This document shows positions 34,873 through 44,129 of a stretch of 44,212 nucleotides of DNA, piece after piece; the stretch's first letter is position 1; each line of letters opens with the position of its first letter. Source of the stretch: Burkholderiales bacterium (lineage in GTDB: Bacteria > Pseudomonadota > Gammaproteobacteria > Burkholderiales > UBA11063). The stretch spans positions 1-44,212 of the forward strand of contig JAIEPY010000058.1 in assembly GCA_019748155.1 (NCBI GenBank), given 5' to 3'. The notes below the pieces were generated by a model that was not told the DNA's origin, made no database searches, and worked only from the letters and a program-made list of their open reading frames with translations. The translations under genes and the position numbers were made by a program.

Positions 34873-35678
34873 TCACGGGGCCTTTCTTGCTGAGAATAAT
34901 ACGCTTTGGTAATTTTACCGCGCGTTCCGTTAAAATACTCGTATAAATCTGGAATATCAGGACGATTAGCTGCATTCATAACACTGTCATGCAACGTTAC
35001 TTTTTTATTACTTAAATAAATAATCTCATGGCTAGTATGCCAAATAGAATCCAAATCATGGGTAATCATAATAATCGTCAACCCCAATTGTTGCTGCAGA
35101 TTAATCATTAGTTCATCAAAAAGTGCAGCACTATTAGGATCAAGACCTGCAGTAGGTTCATCCAAAAATAAAACTTTTGGATCTAGCGCAAGCGTCCGTG
35201 CCAGAGCAACCCGCTTTTGCATACCAGGACTGATTTCTTTAGGATATTTATTATAAGCTACGCTATCCAAACCAGTAATCACTAGTTTTTGGTATGCTAG
35301 CTCTTTTACTGTATTATAAGAAAAATCGGTATATTCTAAAATAGGAAACATCACATTTTCCAGCACCGTATAAGAATTATATAAAGCACCTTGCTGAAAC
35401 ATCATTCCCATTTGACTTAGTGCCCGTTTAGTGTATGGGTCTTCTAAATCATAGCTGGAAATTTTTTCACCCATCAAATAAATTTCACCTTCACTAATCG
35501 GCTGCAACATCAAAACCTCACGAATTAAGGTTGTTTTACCACAGCCACTGGCACCGATAATAGTAATTATTCGATTTGGGTAAATTGTTAAATCTAGATC
35601 CTTATGAATCCATTCATCACCAAATTTAGTTCCCAGCTTTTTGATTTCAATAATTGGTTTTTCATGACTAACTCGCAT
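34869..35678 (-). CDS. mlaF: MlaF-like lipid-transport ATPase
   Basis: 269-residue ABC ATPase. Walker A is GASGCGKT (42-49), the Q loop is MFQQGALYNSYTVLENV, the signature is the variant SPGMQKR (150-156) found in MCE-system ATPases, and Walker B is VLFLDE (169-174), followed by PTAGLDP and the H-loop TH. It powers MlaE. The start overlaps the permease stop by one base (TAATG) and the stop overlaps the mlaD start by four, a sign of strict co-translation. Confidence 0.94.
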   Translation of the reverse strand: MRVSHEKPIIEIKKLGTKFGDEWIHKDLDLTIYPNRIITIIGASGCGKTTLIREVLMLQPISEGEIYLMGEKISSYDLEDPYTKRALSQMGMMFQQGALYNSYTVLENVMFPILEYTDFSYNTVKELAYQKLVITGLDSVAYNKYPKEISPGMQKRVALARTLALDPKVLFLDEPTAGLDPNSAALFDELMINLQQQLGLTIIMITHDLDSIWHTSHEIIYLSNKKVTLHDSVMNAANRPDIPDLYEYFNGTRGKITKAYYSQQERPRE

Positions 35679-36826
35679 TAAACCCCCATTGCTTTAAAGA
35701 GAATCGCAAATAATGCATCAACCACGATAATCAAACAAATTGAGATAACTACACTTCGAGTAGTCTGAATCCCAACACTATCGGCATTTGATTTAACTCT
35801 AAAACCGCAAAAGCAACCTACCATACCAATAATCCAGGCAAAGAAAAAGCTTTTGACAATTCCCACCCAAAAATTATTAATCGAAACATATGACTGTAAG
35901 CGCATAATAAATAAGGAGTAGTCAACACCCAACAAAGGATTGGCAAAAATCATACCGCCTAGCATACTTGCAGCATCAGAAAGCATTGTTAATATTGGCA
36001 AAGCAATTACTAAACCTATTACCTGTGGTGCAACCAACCTACGCATTGGAGAAATCCCCATTGTTTGCAAAGCATCAATTTCTTCTTGAACTTTCATCGT
36101 TCCAATCTGTGCGGCAATTGCTGACCCAGTGCGTCCCGCAACAATAATTGCGGTAATTAGCGGAGTTACCTCCCTAAGCATTGCAATACCAAGAAAATTA
36201 ACCACATATACATTAGCACCATACATGACAAATTGCGGAGCCATTTGATAAGTTAAATTTACGCCAAGTAAAAAGCACAACATAGCACAAATTAAAACCC
36301 CACCAATTCCTGCTCGTGAAATGGTGTCCAAAATCCCCTGCATGTATAAGGTATATCCTTTTTTAAACAAAGTAGCAAATGTATAGCAAAGCTGCCCAAA
36401 AAAAGAAACTAACTGTAAAGCGGTATGCCAGACATGAGCCAGATCATCAAAAGTTTTTTCAACCCAACTCAACTCTTCATCATCCTCGGCTGACTTTACT
36501 GCGCTTTGCTTAAGCTGCTTATTTAAATCAAAAAGCTTCTGGTCTTCAGGAAGCAATAGCATTTGTTTTAACTGGTTCTTATTCTTAGCTAAGATATCAA
36601 TTAAACGATTTAGGAAGTAAACCCCCGCTGTATCTAAAGACGTAATTTCTTGACCATTCACCATTAAATTCTGATTAGTAATAGAATCTAATGTAGCTAA
36701 AATATTTTCATCAATAGCAACCCAGCTCCATTCACCACTCAAAATAATGGTTTTGGATTGAAGATCAAACCTAATTTCCGCCAAAGAAAGATCAGCTTTT
36801 CGTTTCTCTGTTATTTTTTTATACAT
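35678..36826 (-). CDS. mlaE: MlaE-like permease with N-terminal STAS (MlaB-like) domain
   Basis: 382-residue membrane protein. Residues 1 to about 110 look like a STAS domain (IILSGEWSWVAIDEN, then SLDTAGVYFLNRLIDIL), the role played by separate MlaB in E. coli. The rest is MlaE: IGGVLICAMLCFLLG, AMLREVTPLITAIIVAGRTGSAIAAQIGTMKVQEEIDALQ, MGISPMRRLVAPQ. The ATG at 36826, two bases after the pssA stop, is my preferred start. A TTG at 36832 would give 384 residues and a 4-base overlap. The fusion form is known in several phyla. Confidence 0.92.
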   Translation of the reverse strand: MYKKITEKRKADLSLAEIRFDLQSKTIILSGEWSWVAIDENILATLDSITNQNLMVNGQEITSLDTAGVYFLNRLIDILAKNKNQLKQMLLLPEDQKLFDLNKQLKQSAVKSAEDDEELSWVEKTFDDLAHVWHTALQLVSFFGQLCYTFATLFKKGYTLYMQGILDTISRAGIGGVLICAMLCFLLGVNLTYQMAPQFVMYGANVYVVNFLGIAMLREVTPLITAIIVAGRTGSAIAAQIGTMKVQEEIDALQTMGISPMRRLVAPQVIGLVIALPILTMLSDAASMLGGMIFANPLLGVDYSLFIMRLQSYVSINNFWVGIVKSFFFAWIIGMVGCFCGFRVKSNADSVGIQTTRSVVISICLIIVVDALFAILFKAMGV

Positions 36827-36828
36827 AT

Positions 36829-37641
36829 TCAACCATTCTGATTGTCATTAATATTGGAATCTGGAGGTAACGGTAGTGCTGACGAAGGCTCAGCTTTATC
36901 TGCTGCTTTAATTTTACCACGATAACCAATCCTGAATATCCACAAGAAATAACTAATTAGCGTATAAAGTACAAAAAAACCATAGATAGCTTCTTCTGGA
37001 TAGTAGAATAAAAATACCAACAAAGCTAAAAACATCAACAATGCTCTAAATGGTGCTGTTTGATGAAAATGAAACTCTTTGAAACTATAAAATCTTACAT
37101 TACTTACCATTGACAACCCGGCAAGAAGAGTAACAAACAAACCTAAAAGAACCATAAAAGAAGAACTAAAGTTATATTCAGCACAAATGTAAACATAACC
37201 AACAACTAACGCGGCCGCTGAAGGTGATGGCAATCCCTGAAAATATTTTTTATCAACGACACCAATCATTACATTAAATCGTGCTAAACGTAACCCAGCA
37301 CAAGCACAATAGACAAACGCAACTAGCCAGCCAATTTTACCTAAATTATGTAGTCCCCAGTTGAATACAATCATCGCAGGTGCAGCACCAAACGCAACCA
37401 TATCCGCAAGGCTATCTAATTCAGCACCAAACGGCGATGAAGTATGGGTCAAGCGTGCCACTCGTCCATCCAAGCTATCGAGGATCATCGAGAACAATAT
37501 TGCTAAGCCAGCATGATAAAAATCGCCGCCGATTGACTGCACCATTGCATAAAAACCGCAAAACATTGAGCTTAACGTAATCATGCTTGGAAGCAAGTAA
37601 ATCGGCGAGCCTTTTGCCCTTTGGTTATTAATTTGTGACAT
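36829..37641 (-). CDS. pssA: CDP-diacylglycerol-serine O-phosphatidyltransferase
   Basis: Makes phosphatidylserine from CDP-diacylglycerol and serine at the inner membrane. The 270-residue protein has the CDP-alcohol phosphotransferase motif DGxxAR(8x)GxxxDxxxD complete: D58, G59, A62, R63, G72, D76, D80. About eight hydrophobic segments are present. It is the membrane-type (type II) enzyme, not the E. coli peripheral type. The polar C-terminal tail (about 235-270) is Pro/Asp/Asn-rich. It lies 2 bases after psd, so the two consecutive steps to phosphatidylethanolamine are encoded together. Confidence 0.95.
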   Translation of the reverse strand: MSQINNQRAKGSPIYLLPSMITLSSMFCGFYAMVQSIGGDFYHAGLAILFSMILDSLDGRVARLTHTSSPFGAELDSLADMVAFGAAPAMIVFNWGLHNLGKIGWLVAFVYCACAGLRLARFNVMIGVVDKKYFQGLPSPSAAALVVGYVYICAEYNFSSSFMVLLGLFVTLLAGLSMVSNVRFYSFKEFHFHQTAPFRALLMFLALLVFLFYYPEEAIYGFFVLYTLISYFLWIFRIGYRGKIKAADKAEPSSALPLPPDSNINDNQNG

Positions 37642-37643
37642 TT

Positions 37644-38288
37644 TTAGTCAACCTTAGCAATAATAGTCTCTGTAGCTTTAACTTTTTGACCAATACTAAC
37701 CAATGGTGTAGCATTTAATGGTAAATATAAATCGACTCTTGAACCAAAGCGAATAAAGCCATAACGCTCACCGCGTTTTAACCATTCTCCAGTTTTGGTA
37801 TAACACAAAATACGTCGCGCCACCAGACCTGCAACTTGAACAAAAGTAATTTTTTGACCATTTGTCATTTTTACAATTACTGCATTGCGCTCATTTTCAG
37901 TTGATGCTTTATCAAAATCAGCATTAACGAACTTACCAGCAAAATACTGAACATCGATAACTTCACCATCAACTGGCGAACGATTAGAATGAACATTAAA
38001 TACATTCATAAAAACACTAATTTTTAATGCTTCAACTTGTTGATAATCATCAAAAGCTTTTTCAATACAGATAACTTTACCATCTGCTGGAGATAAAATC
38101 GCACCAGCATCTTGCGGAATAGTCCTTGGTGGATCACGGAAAAATTGCACTACAAACACAGCAATTAAAATAAACGGTAATGCCGCAATAATATTAGTTA
38201 GCCACAGAATTACTAATGCCAAACCTACGCTAAGTGCAATAAACGGCCAGCCTTCTTTGGCAAATGATGGATGAGGATAATGTTTCAA
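37644..38288 (-). CDS. psd: Phosphatidylserine decarboxylase (short, archaeal-type)
   Basis: 214-residue proenzyme. It has two N-terminal membrane segments (about 15-48), then [31 protein letters not shown], and [11 protein letters not shown] near the end. Self-cleavage between G182 and S183 would give the pyruvoyl group. The start codon is TTG at 38288: AGGAG (38295-38299) sits 6 bases before it, and no ATG exists before the conserved core. It follows mrcA by 23 bases. Together with pssA it supplies phosphatidylethanolamine. Confidence 0.95.
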   Translation of the reverse strand: MKHYPHPSFAKEGWPFIALSVGLALVILWLTNIIAALPFILIAVFVVQFFRDPPRTIPQDAGAILSPADGKVICIEKAFDDYQQVEALKISVFMNVFNVHSNRSPVDGEVIDVQYFAGKFVNADFDKASTENERNAVIVKMTNGQKITFVQVAGLVARRILCYTKTGEWLKRGERYGFIRFGSRVDLYLPLNATPLVSIGQKVKATETIIAKVD

Positions 38289-38294
38289 TCAATG

Positions 38295-38299
38295 CTCCT
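38295..38299 (-). promoter_or_regulatory. Ribosome binding site fixing the TTG start of psd
   Basis: AGGAG on the minus strand, 6 bases before TTG 38288. It decides the start because there is no in-frame ATG upstream of the conserved FFRDPPR segment. Confidence 0.8.
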
Positions 38300-38311
38300 A
38301 TTAGTTAAAAA

Positions 38312-40735
38312 TTAATCTTGAATATTTTTTATTATATCATTAATATCACCGCGACTGGTTGAATTATCAACTGCAGCTGGTGCGCTACTATCATTTTTTT
38401 CTACCTGATCTACAATTGGGTCACTGGCATTAGAATCTTGCAGAGCAAAACCATCGCCACTCTCTTCTTCGCCAAGTTCGCCGGATGCATTGTGCTTACC
38501 TATAATGCTGCCTTCGTAATAGTACTCAGTGTCACCCTTCCAAGTTCCGCCATCTTCTGTGACAATTCCACTCGGCATTGCTAGTTGTCGTTCAGGAAGA
38601 GCAGGTAATGCACTACGCATAAAATCAATCCAAATTGGTAATGCCAGTGTTGCACCAAATTGGCGACCTAAGCTTTTAGGCTGATCATAACCCACCCAGG
38701 TTATTGCTACCAAATCAGGTGTATAGCCATCAAACCAAACATCTTTGGCATCATTAGTCGTTCCAGTTTTACCAGCGACATCACTACGATGTAACTCACG
38801 CCACGCGCGTGCCCCAGTACCATATTTAGCGACATCTTTTAAAATACTATTCATAATAAATGCATTACGCGGATCAATCACAGGCGATTGTTGACTAATA
38901 TTACTCGGCTGAGTCTGCGCCAATAATTTGCCATTCGCATCAGTAATTTTATCAATAAAATATGGCTGTACCAAATATCCACCGTTAGCAAATACCGCAA
39001 AAGCCTGTGCCATTTGTAGTGGTGTAACCTCATTCGCACCCAGAGCCATGGTTAGATATGGCTGAAATTGTGACTCCGAAAAACCAAACTTAGAAACATA
39101 ACTAATTGCATACTGTGGTGAAATTGCATTTAATATCTTGACTGTGATCAAATTACGCGATAACGTCAGCCCTTGACGTAAGGAAATAGGTCCGAGAAAT
39201 TTGCCATCATCGTTTTTAGGACACCACTGCCCACCATCATTACCACCAGGAAAACAAATTTGACTATCGTCAATAATAGTTTCAGTGGTAAAGCCCTTCT
39301 CTAATGCAGCAGAGTAAATAAAGGGTTTAAAACTCGAGCCTGGCTGGCGTTTAGCTTGCATTACGTGGTTAAAGCTATTAGCGGTAAAGTCAAATCCCCC
39401 CATCAATGCTTGAATCGCGCCACTTTGTGGATTCATCGCAACTAATGCACCTTGCACCTGAGGAAGCTGACTAATTTGCCATTGATCATTATTTTGACGC
39501 ACTCGAATTACAGATCCCGGTAAGATTGATTTCGCACCACCATCTAAATATTTATGCACCCAGTCCAACTGTTTGCCACTAAAAGTAAGATGATTGCCAT
39601 TACGTAAAATAACATCAATTGAATCAGGAGTAAGTTGCAATACAATTGCCGCAAATAAATCCCCATAATCAGTTATACCATCAAATAAGCCAAGCGCAGT
39701 TTGATCCAGAGTATTGCCCGGTGAAGAAGGTGTCAAATCTACACGCTGTTCTGGTCCTTGATAGCCATGAGTAGCATCATAATTTAAAATTCCTTTACGT
39801 AAGACCGCATAAGCAGCTTGTTGCAATTTACTATTTACCGTGGTATAAACTTTGAAACCTTGCGTGTAAACCGCATCGCCATAAGTCGGATAAAGGTATT
39901 GGCGAGCCATTTCTGCAATATAACTACCAGAGTCAGTAAAGTCTTTAACCGTACCACGTGCAACAATGATTTTTTGCTTCACAGCTTCATCATATTGCTC
40001 TTGAGTAATGTAACCATGTTTTAGCATCCGACTCAACACATACATTTCACGATCATGCGAGCGTTTAGGATTTACAACGGGATTATAGGCAGATGGAGCT
40101 TTAGGAAGTCCCGCAAGCACCGCGTATTCAGCAATAGTCAACTTATCTAAGGGTCTGCCAAAATAAGTTTGTGCAGCTTCGGCAAAACCATAAGCGCGTT
40201 GACCTAAATAAATTTGGTTGATATAAAGTGAAAGAATCTGGTCTTTAGTGAGAGAGTGTTCAATTTTGTAAGAAAGTAAAATTTCATTAAATTTACGAGT
40301 GAAGGTTTTTTGTGTAGTCAAGAAGAAATTACGCGCTACTTGCATCGTAATTGTGCTGGCACCAGATTGCAAATGCCCGGATGTTATATTACCAAGAGCT
40401 GCGCGAATTATACCCAGTATGTCAACTCCGCCATGCTCATAAAAACGCTCATCTTCAGCTGATAAAATAGCATTCACTAACAGCTTGGGAGTATTATCAA
40501 AATCAACATAGATCCGATGTTCCTGACCAAATTGTCCAAGCAAAACCCCATCTGATGAATAAACCTGCAATGGCAATTTTGGTTGATAATTATGCAGTTC
40601 ATCCATACTTGGTAATTTAGGATATGTAACTGCAATCATTACCGCAACCACAGCACCACCAGCGATGATTAACCCAAGTACCAGCCAAAATAGCTTGGCG
40701 AAAATAGAGCCCTTTTTAGGAGTCTGTAAATCCAT
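38312..40735 (-). CDS. mrcA: Penicillin-binding protein 1A (bifunctional peptidoglycan synthase)
   Basis: 807-residue class A PBP. There is one membrane anchor (about 13-34). The GT51 glycosyltransferase domain has AILSAEDERFYEHGGVD (catalytic Glu), GASTITMQVARN, KFNEILLSYKIE and INQIYLGQRAYG. The transpeptidase domain has S467-SFK in QPGSSFKPF, the SRN motif in LTLSRNLITVK, and KTGT in VAGKTGTTNDAKD. An OB-like insert lies between the two. The last 70 residues are acidic, Ser/Asp-rich and probably disordered. A TATAAT box on minus (40769-40774) lies 33 bases upstream of the ATG. It may head transcription into psd. Confidence 0.97.
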   Translation of the reverse strand: MDLQTPKKGSIFAKLFWLVLGLIIAGGAVVAVMIAVTYPKLPSMDELHNYQPKLPLQVYSSDGVLLGQFGQEHRIYVDFDNTPKLLVNAILSAEDERFYEHGGVDILGIIRAALGNITSGHLQSGASTITMQVARNFFLTTQKTFTRKFNEILLSYKIEHSLTKDQILSLYINQIYLGQRAYGFAEAAQTYFGRPLDKLTIAEYAVLAGLPKAPSAYNPVVNPKRSHDREMYVLSRMLKHGYITQEQYDEAVKQKIIVARGTVKDFTDSGSYIAEMARQYLYPTYGDAVYTQGFKVYTTVNSKLQQAAYAVLRKGILNYDATHGYQGPEQRVDLTPSSPGNTLDQTALGLFDGITDYGDLFAAIVLQLTPDSIDVILRNGNHLTFSGKQLDWVHKYLDGGAKSILPGSVIRVRQNNDQWQISQLPQVQGALVAMNPQSGAIQALMGGFDFTANSFNHVMQAKRQPGSSFKPFIYSAALEKGFTTETIIDDSQICFPGGNDGGQWCPKNDDGKFLGPISLRQGLTLSRNLITVKILNAISPQYAISYVSKFGFSESQFQPYLTMALGANEVTPLQMAQAFAVFANGGYLVQPYFIDKITDANGKLLAQTQPSNISQQSPVIDPRNAFIMNSILKDVAKYGTGARAWRELHRSDVAGKTGTTNDAKDVWFDGYTPDLVAITWVGYDQPKSLGRQFGATLALPIWIDFMRSALPALPERQLAMPSGIVTEDGGTWKGDTEYYYEGSIIGKHNASGELGEEESGDGFALQDSNASDPIVDQVEKNDSSAPAAVDNSTSRGDINDIIKNIQD

Positions 40736-40768
40736 ACTCTTAATCTAACTATAAAAATTTATTGAAAT

Positions 40769-40774
40769 ATTATA
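40769..40774 (-). promoter_or_regulatory. Candidate -10 box for mrcA
   Basis: Consensus TATAAT on the minus strand, with an expected start about 28 bases before the mrcA ATG. No convincing -35 is found 16-18 bases upstream (TGAGCA is the closest), so confidence is limited. Confidence 0.4.
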
Positions 40775-40808
40775 CTACAAAATAAGCTATTGCTCACTTG
40801 AAACAGGC

Positions 40809-42374
40809 TTATTCCCATTCTATAGTTGCTGGTGGCTTACCAGAAATATCATAAACCACACGATTAATACCCTTAACCTCATTAATAATCCTATTTGCAA
40901 CGCGGGTTATAAATTCAAAAGGTAGATTTGCAACATTTGCGGTCATAAAGTCAGTTGTTTCGACTGCTCTAAGTGATACAACGTAATCATAAGTACGTCC
41001 ATCACCCATAACTCCAACTGATTTTACCGGCAGAAATACCGCAAAAGCCTGAGCGGTTTTATGGTACAAGTCATGTTTGTATAGCTCTTCAATAAAAATA
41101 CTATCCGCATGCTGCAATAAATTAACAAATTCAGGTTTAATTTCACCTAAAATACGCACAGCTAAACCAGGTCCCGGGAATGGATGACGATAAATTAGCT
41201 TAGGCTCAATCCCTAAGGATATCCCTAAAGAGCGCACTTCATCTTTAAATAATTCGCGCAATGGTTCAAGCAATTGAAGATTCATTTCTTCAGGTAAACC
41301 ACCGACATTATGATGAGATTTAATATTATGTGCTTTATTGGTTTTACTTCCTGCAGATTCAATTACATCCGGGTAAATTGTTCCTTGTGCAAGCCATTTG
41401 GCATTGCTTAGCTTAGCTGCTTCACGCTGAAAAATATCAACAAAAAGTTTACCAATAATTTTGCGTTTTTGCTCTGGATCACTAACACCACTTAATGCAG
41501 TAAAAAACTCATCTTTGGCATCAACTTTAATGATGTTCAGATTCAAATGTTCATGGTAGTTTTGCATTACTTGTTGCGCTTCATTAAGCCGTAGCAAGCC
41601 AGTATCAACAAAAATACATTGTAATTGAGCACCAATCGCTTTATGAATTAAAACGCCGGCAACGCTACTGTCTACACCGCCAGATAGTGCCAAAATAACC
41701 ATATCTTTGCCAACCTGTTTACGGATTTTAGCAATAACTTCATCCGCATAATTTGGCATCGTCCAAGAGCGCTCACAACGACAAACTTCAATCACAAAAT
41801 GCTCAAGCATCCGTGTACCCTGTTTGGTATGGGTTACCTCAGGATGAAATTGCAATGCATATATTTTGCGCTCCAGATTTGCCATTGCCGCAACAGGACA
41901 GGAAGGCGTCTGAGCAATAACCTCAAAACCAGCAGGTAAGGTGGTAACCTTATCACCATGACTCATCCACACTTGTAAAAAATCACCATATTCACCAATT
42001 CCATCACTCAAACCAGCAAATAATGGACTCTTGCAATCATGAATCTCAGCATAGCCAAATTCACGGCTACCAGAGCTCTCAACTTTCCCACCCAACTGGT
42101 TTGCAATCGTTTGCATACCATAGCAAATACCTAAAACTGGCACGCCTAACTCAAATATCGCAACCGGTGCACTTGGTGTATCATTTTCATAGACTGAATT
42201 TGGACCACCCGATAAAATTATTCCCTGTGGCGCAAAAGTTCGAATAAATTCATCTGACACATCATAAGGGTGAATTTCACAGTAAACATTAAACTCACGT
42301 ACGCGTCTGGCGATTAGCTGGGTCAACTGTGAACCAAAATCTAAAATTAATATTTTATTACCGTGAATATTCAT
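40809..42374 (-). CDS. guaA: GMP synthase (glutamine-hydrolysing)
   Basis: Converts XMP to GMP with glutamine and ATP. 521 residues. The N-terminal class I amidotransferase has the nucleophile C84 in GICYGMQ and H177, E179 in LQFHPEV. The ATP pyrophosphatase has SGGVDSS (231-237). The C-terminal dimer domain ends with the invariant [14 protein letters not shown] lies before ATG 42374. It follows pyrH by 91 bases in the same direction. No guanine riboswitch is visible in the gap, and guaB is not in the window. Confidence 0.98.
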   Translation of the reverse strand: MNIHGNKILILDFGSQLTQLIARRVREFNVYCEIHPYDVSDEFIRTFAPQGIILSGGPNSVYENDTPSAPVAIFELGVPVLGICYGMQTIANQLGGKVESSGSREFGYAEIHDCKSPLFAGLSDGIGEYGDFLQVWMSHGDKVTTLPAGFEVIAQTPSCPVAAMANLERKIYALQFHPEVTHTKQGTRMLEHFVIEVCRCERSWTMPNYADEVIAKIRKQVGKDMVILALSGGVDSSVAGVLIHKAIGAQLQCIFVDTGLLRLNEAQQVMQNYHEHLNLNIIKVDAKDEFFTALSGVSDPEQKRKIIGKLFVDIFQREAAKLSNAKWLAQGTIYPDVIESAGSKTNKAHNIKSHHNVGGLPEEMNLQLLEPLRELFKDEVRSLGISLGIEPKLIYRHPFPGPGLAVRILGEIKPEFVNLLQHADSIFIEELYKHDLYHKTAQAFAVFLPVKSVGVMGDGRTYDYVVSLRAVETTDFMTANVANLPFEFITRVANRIINEVKGINRVVYDISGKPPATIEWE

Positions 42375-42465
42375 TACTACCCTTTTTCAAAATATATTGC
42401 TCTTGCCACATCAGTAGCCATCATCTATTATTTTTAGCAATTATGCTTTAATGCTCACATCTTTT

Positions 42466-43182
42466 TTATTTACAGTATACTAACGTACCTTCGTCTTCGC
42501 CTAAAACAACGCGTTTTAAACTGCCAGCTTTAAAAATACTGCATACTTTAATATTTAAATTATTTTCCCGACATAACGCAAATGCTGCCATATCCATAAC
42601 GCCTAGATTTTGCCCAATTGCCTCATCAAACGACAATTGTTGATACTTAACCGCATCGGTAAATTTTTTCGGATCTTTATTATAAACACCATCAACTTTA
42701 GTTGCCTTAATTAGTAAATCAGCCTTCATCTCTAAACCACGTAATGCAGCCCCACTATCAGTCGTAAAATACGGGCTACCAGTGCCACCAACAAAAATCA
42801 CTACATCACCGTCATTTAAGCGTTTTATCATACTATCGCGGTTATAGCCCTTGATAAAGCTACCAACCGCAAAAGCTGAAAACAACTTGGCACTAATTCC
42901 CCGCGCGTTAAATGAGTCACGCAATAAAATGCCATTCATCACTGTTGCCAGCATACCCATTGCATCAGCATTTGCCCGCTGAATGCCTAATTTATCACTC
43001 CCTGCTACACCACGAAAGAAGTTTCCACCACCAATGACTATTCCAACTTTCACACCTAGTTCAAGGACGTCTCTAACTTGCTGTAAAATAAACGCAACTG
43101 TTTCAGGGTCTACTGAATCACGACTCTCTCCCATTAGTGCCTCACCAGATAGTTTTAGTAGAATCCGTGGATACTTAAGCAT
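42466..43182 (-). CDS. pyrH: UMP kinase
   Basis: 238-residue bacterial-type UMP kinase of the amino acid kinase fold. It has RILLKLSGEAL at the N-terminus, GIVIGGGNFFRG, NADAMGMLATVMN, VGGTGSPYFTTDSGAALRG and KVDGVYNKDPKKF, all family hallmarks. Phosphorylates UMP to UDP in the cytoplasm. It usually lies in rpsB-tsf-pyrH-frr, but here neither tsf nor frr is next to it. It has its own promoter (extended -10 at 43209-43217) and an AAGGAA ribosome site. Confidence 0.98.
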   Translation of the reverse strand: MLKYPRILLKLSGEALMGESRDSVDPETVAFILQQVRDVLELGVKVGIVIGGGNFFRGVAGSDKLGIQRANADAMGMLATVMNGILLRDSFNARGISAKLFSAFAVGSFIKGYNRDSMIKRLNDGDVVIFVGGTGSPYFTTDSGAALRGLEMKADLLIKATKVDGVYNKDPKKFTDAVKYQQLSFDEAIGQNLGVMDMAAFALCRENNLNIKVCSIFKAGSLKRVVLGEDEGTLVYCK

Positions 43183-43208
43183 AGTTATTCCTTGTAAAAA
43201 TGAAGCGA

Positions 43209-43217
43209 ATTATACCA
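43209..43217 (-). promoter_or_regulatory. Extended -10 promoter of pyrH
   Basis: TGGTATAAT on the minus strand: the -10 box TATAAT is 43209-43214 and the TGn extension 43215-43217. Transcription would start near 43203, leaving a leader of about 20 bases that holds AAGGAA. The remainder of the 43183-43376 gap shows no further clear feature. Confidence 0.65.
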
Positions 43218-43376
43218 CAAATAGCATTAAAACGCTGATAAAGCAGCCCAGATAAACCCTAGATAACCCGCTGTTCAAGTATAAAATAAAGAGCCGTCGG
43301 CGGGGTAACATATTAATGACGCAAATTAGAAAGGATTTTGGAAGTAAAGAAACAACACTAAATATTCATTAATCTA

Positions 43377-44129
43377 TTAATTATGTCGATAATTAACATC
43401 ATGGATATAGTCTAATAATCCACTGATTAAACGATCAATATTATCCCTACCGTCATTATCACTATTGATCGGAATAGCACCTAAAAATGGAATCGTTCTA
43501 ACATGAGAGGATAGATTATAATTAATTCTTTTATGATAATTATCACCATCTAGAGGGTAAATTGCAACTACGGCATAAATGACGTTTTTATGTATAGTCT
43601 TATATTTTGCATCATAAACGCCAGTTTGTAAGTAATATTTTTCAACAATATTTGGTAAAGCATGTTTAATTACACTATTATCTCTACTATATTTAGCATC
43701 TAGAATTATGTATGAAACATTATTATTTGAATCAACATGTTTGATTACAAAATCAGGATTGAGATATAAATAATTATTATTTTTATGATATTTAATATCA
43801 ATTAAATCTAAGTGATTAAAGTCCGAAGTCTTCACAGAACAAATTTTTGGTTCATACATCAAAGTTATACTCTCATGACTGCCAGTAAACTCAACTGAAC
43901 ATAGCAACTCATCATCATATTTAGAATTATAAATCGAAAAACCACAAGATTCTTGAATACACTCAATGAGTTTATAAAAACAAAATAATTCAAATATTTT
44001 ATTTAATGATTTTAATTTCATTAGAAATTGTTTATTTTTATCAAAATTATAATCTTCAATTTCATACCATGCTTGTAGCTTTTCAAACAAGCTTCGATAT
44101 AATATAGTAGATCTCACATATGGTGTCAT
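43377..44129 (-). CDS. PD-(D/E)XK nuclease-like protein (McrC/DUF2357 C-terminal type), possibly truncated
   Basis: From ATG 44129 the product has 250 residues. NKIFELFCFYKLIE (44-57) resembles the 'FE-WC---L' helix of the nuclease domain in McrC/DUF2357 proteins. LNPDFVI (D126) and IILDAKYSRD (D144, K146) give the PD...DxK core. Full DUF2357 proteins are usually much longer, with an N-terminal partner region that is missing here. A TAA stop is two codons upstream of the TTG that precedes the ATG, so the frame does not continue. No ribosome site is seen. It is very AT-rich and uses codons unlike pyrH, which suggests transfer. It may be an intact short nuclease or the remnant of a restriction-type gene. 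Confidence 0.65.
   Translation of the reverse strand: MTPYVRSTILYRSLFEKLQAWYEIEDYNFDKNKQFLMKLKSLNKIFELFCFYKLIECIQESCGFSIYNSKYDDELLCSVEFTGSHESITLMYEPKICSVKTSDFNHLDLIDIKYHKNNNYLYLNPDFVIKHVDSNNNVSYIILDAKYSRDNSVIKHALPNIVEKYYLQTGVYDAKYKTIHKNVIYAVVAIYPLDGDNYHKRINYNLSSHVRTIPFLGAIPINSDNDGRDNIDRLISGLLDYIHDVNYRHN

Noticed and set aside
42375-42465. Possible guanine-sensing riboswitch before guaA.
   Set aside because: The 91-base gap shows only a weak AT hairpin and none of the conserved purine-riboswitch core.
43286-43304. GC-rich spot with GCCGTCGGC near the end of the nuclease-like gene, considered as a terminator.
   Set aside because: The self-complementary part is only 4 bp around a 1-base loop, which cannot form a stable hairpin; the T-rich tail on minus is not enough.
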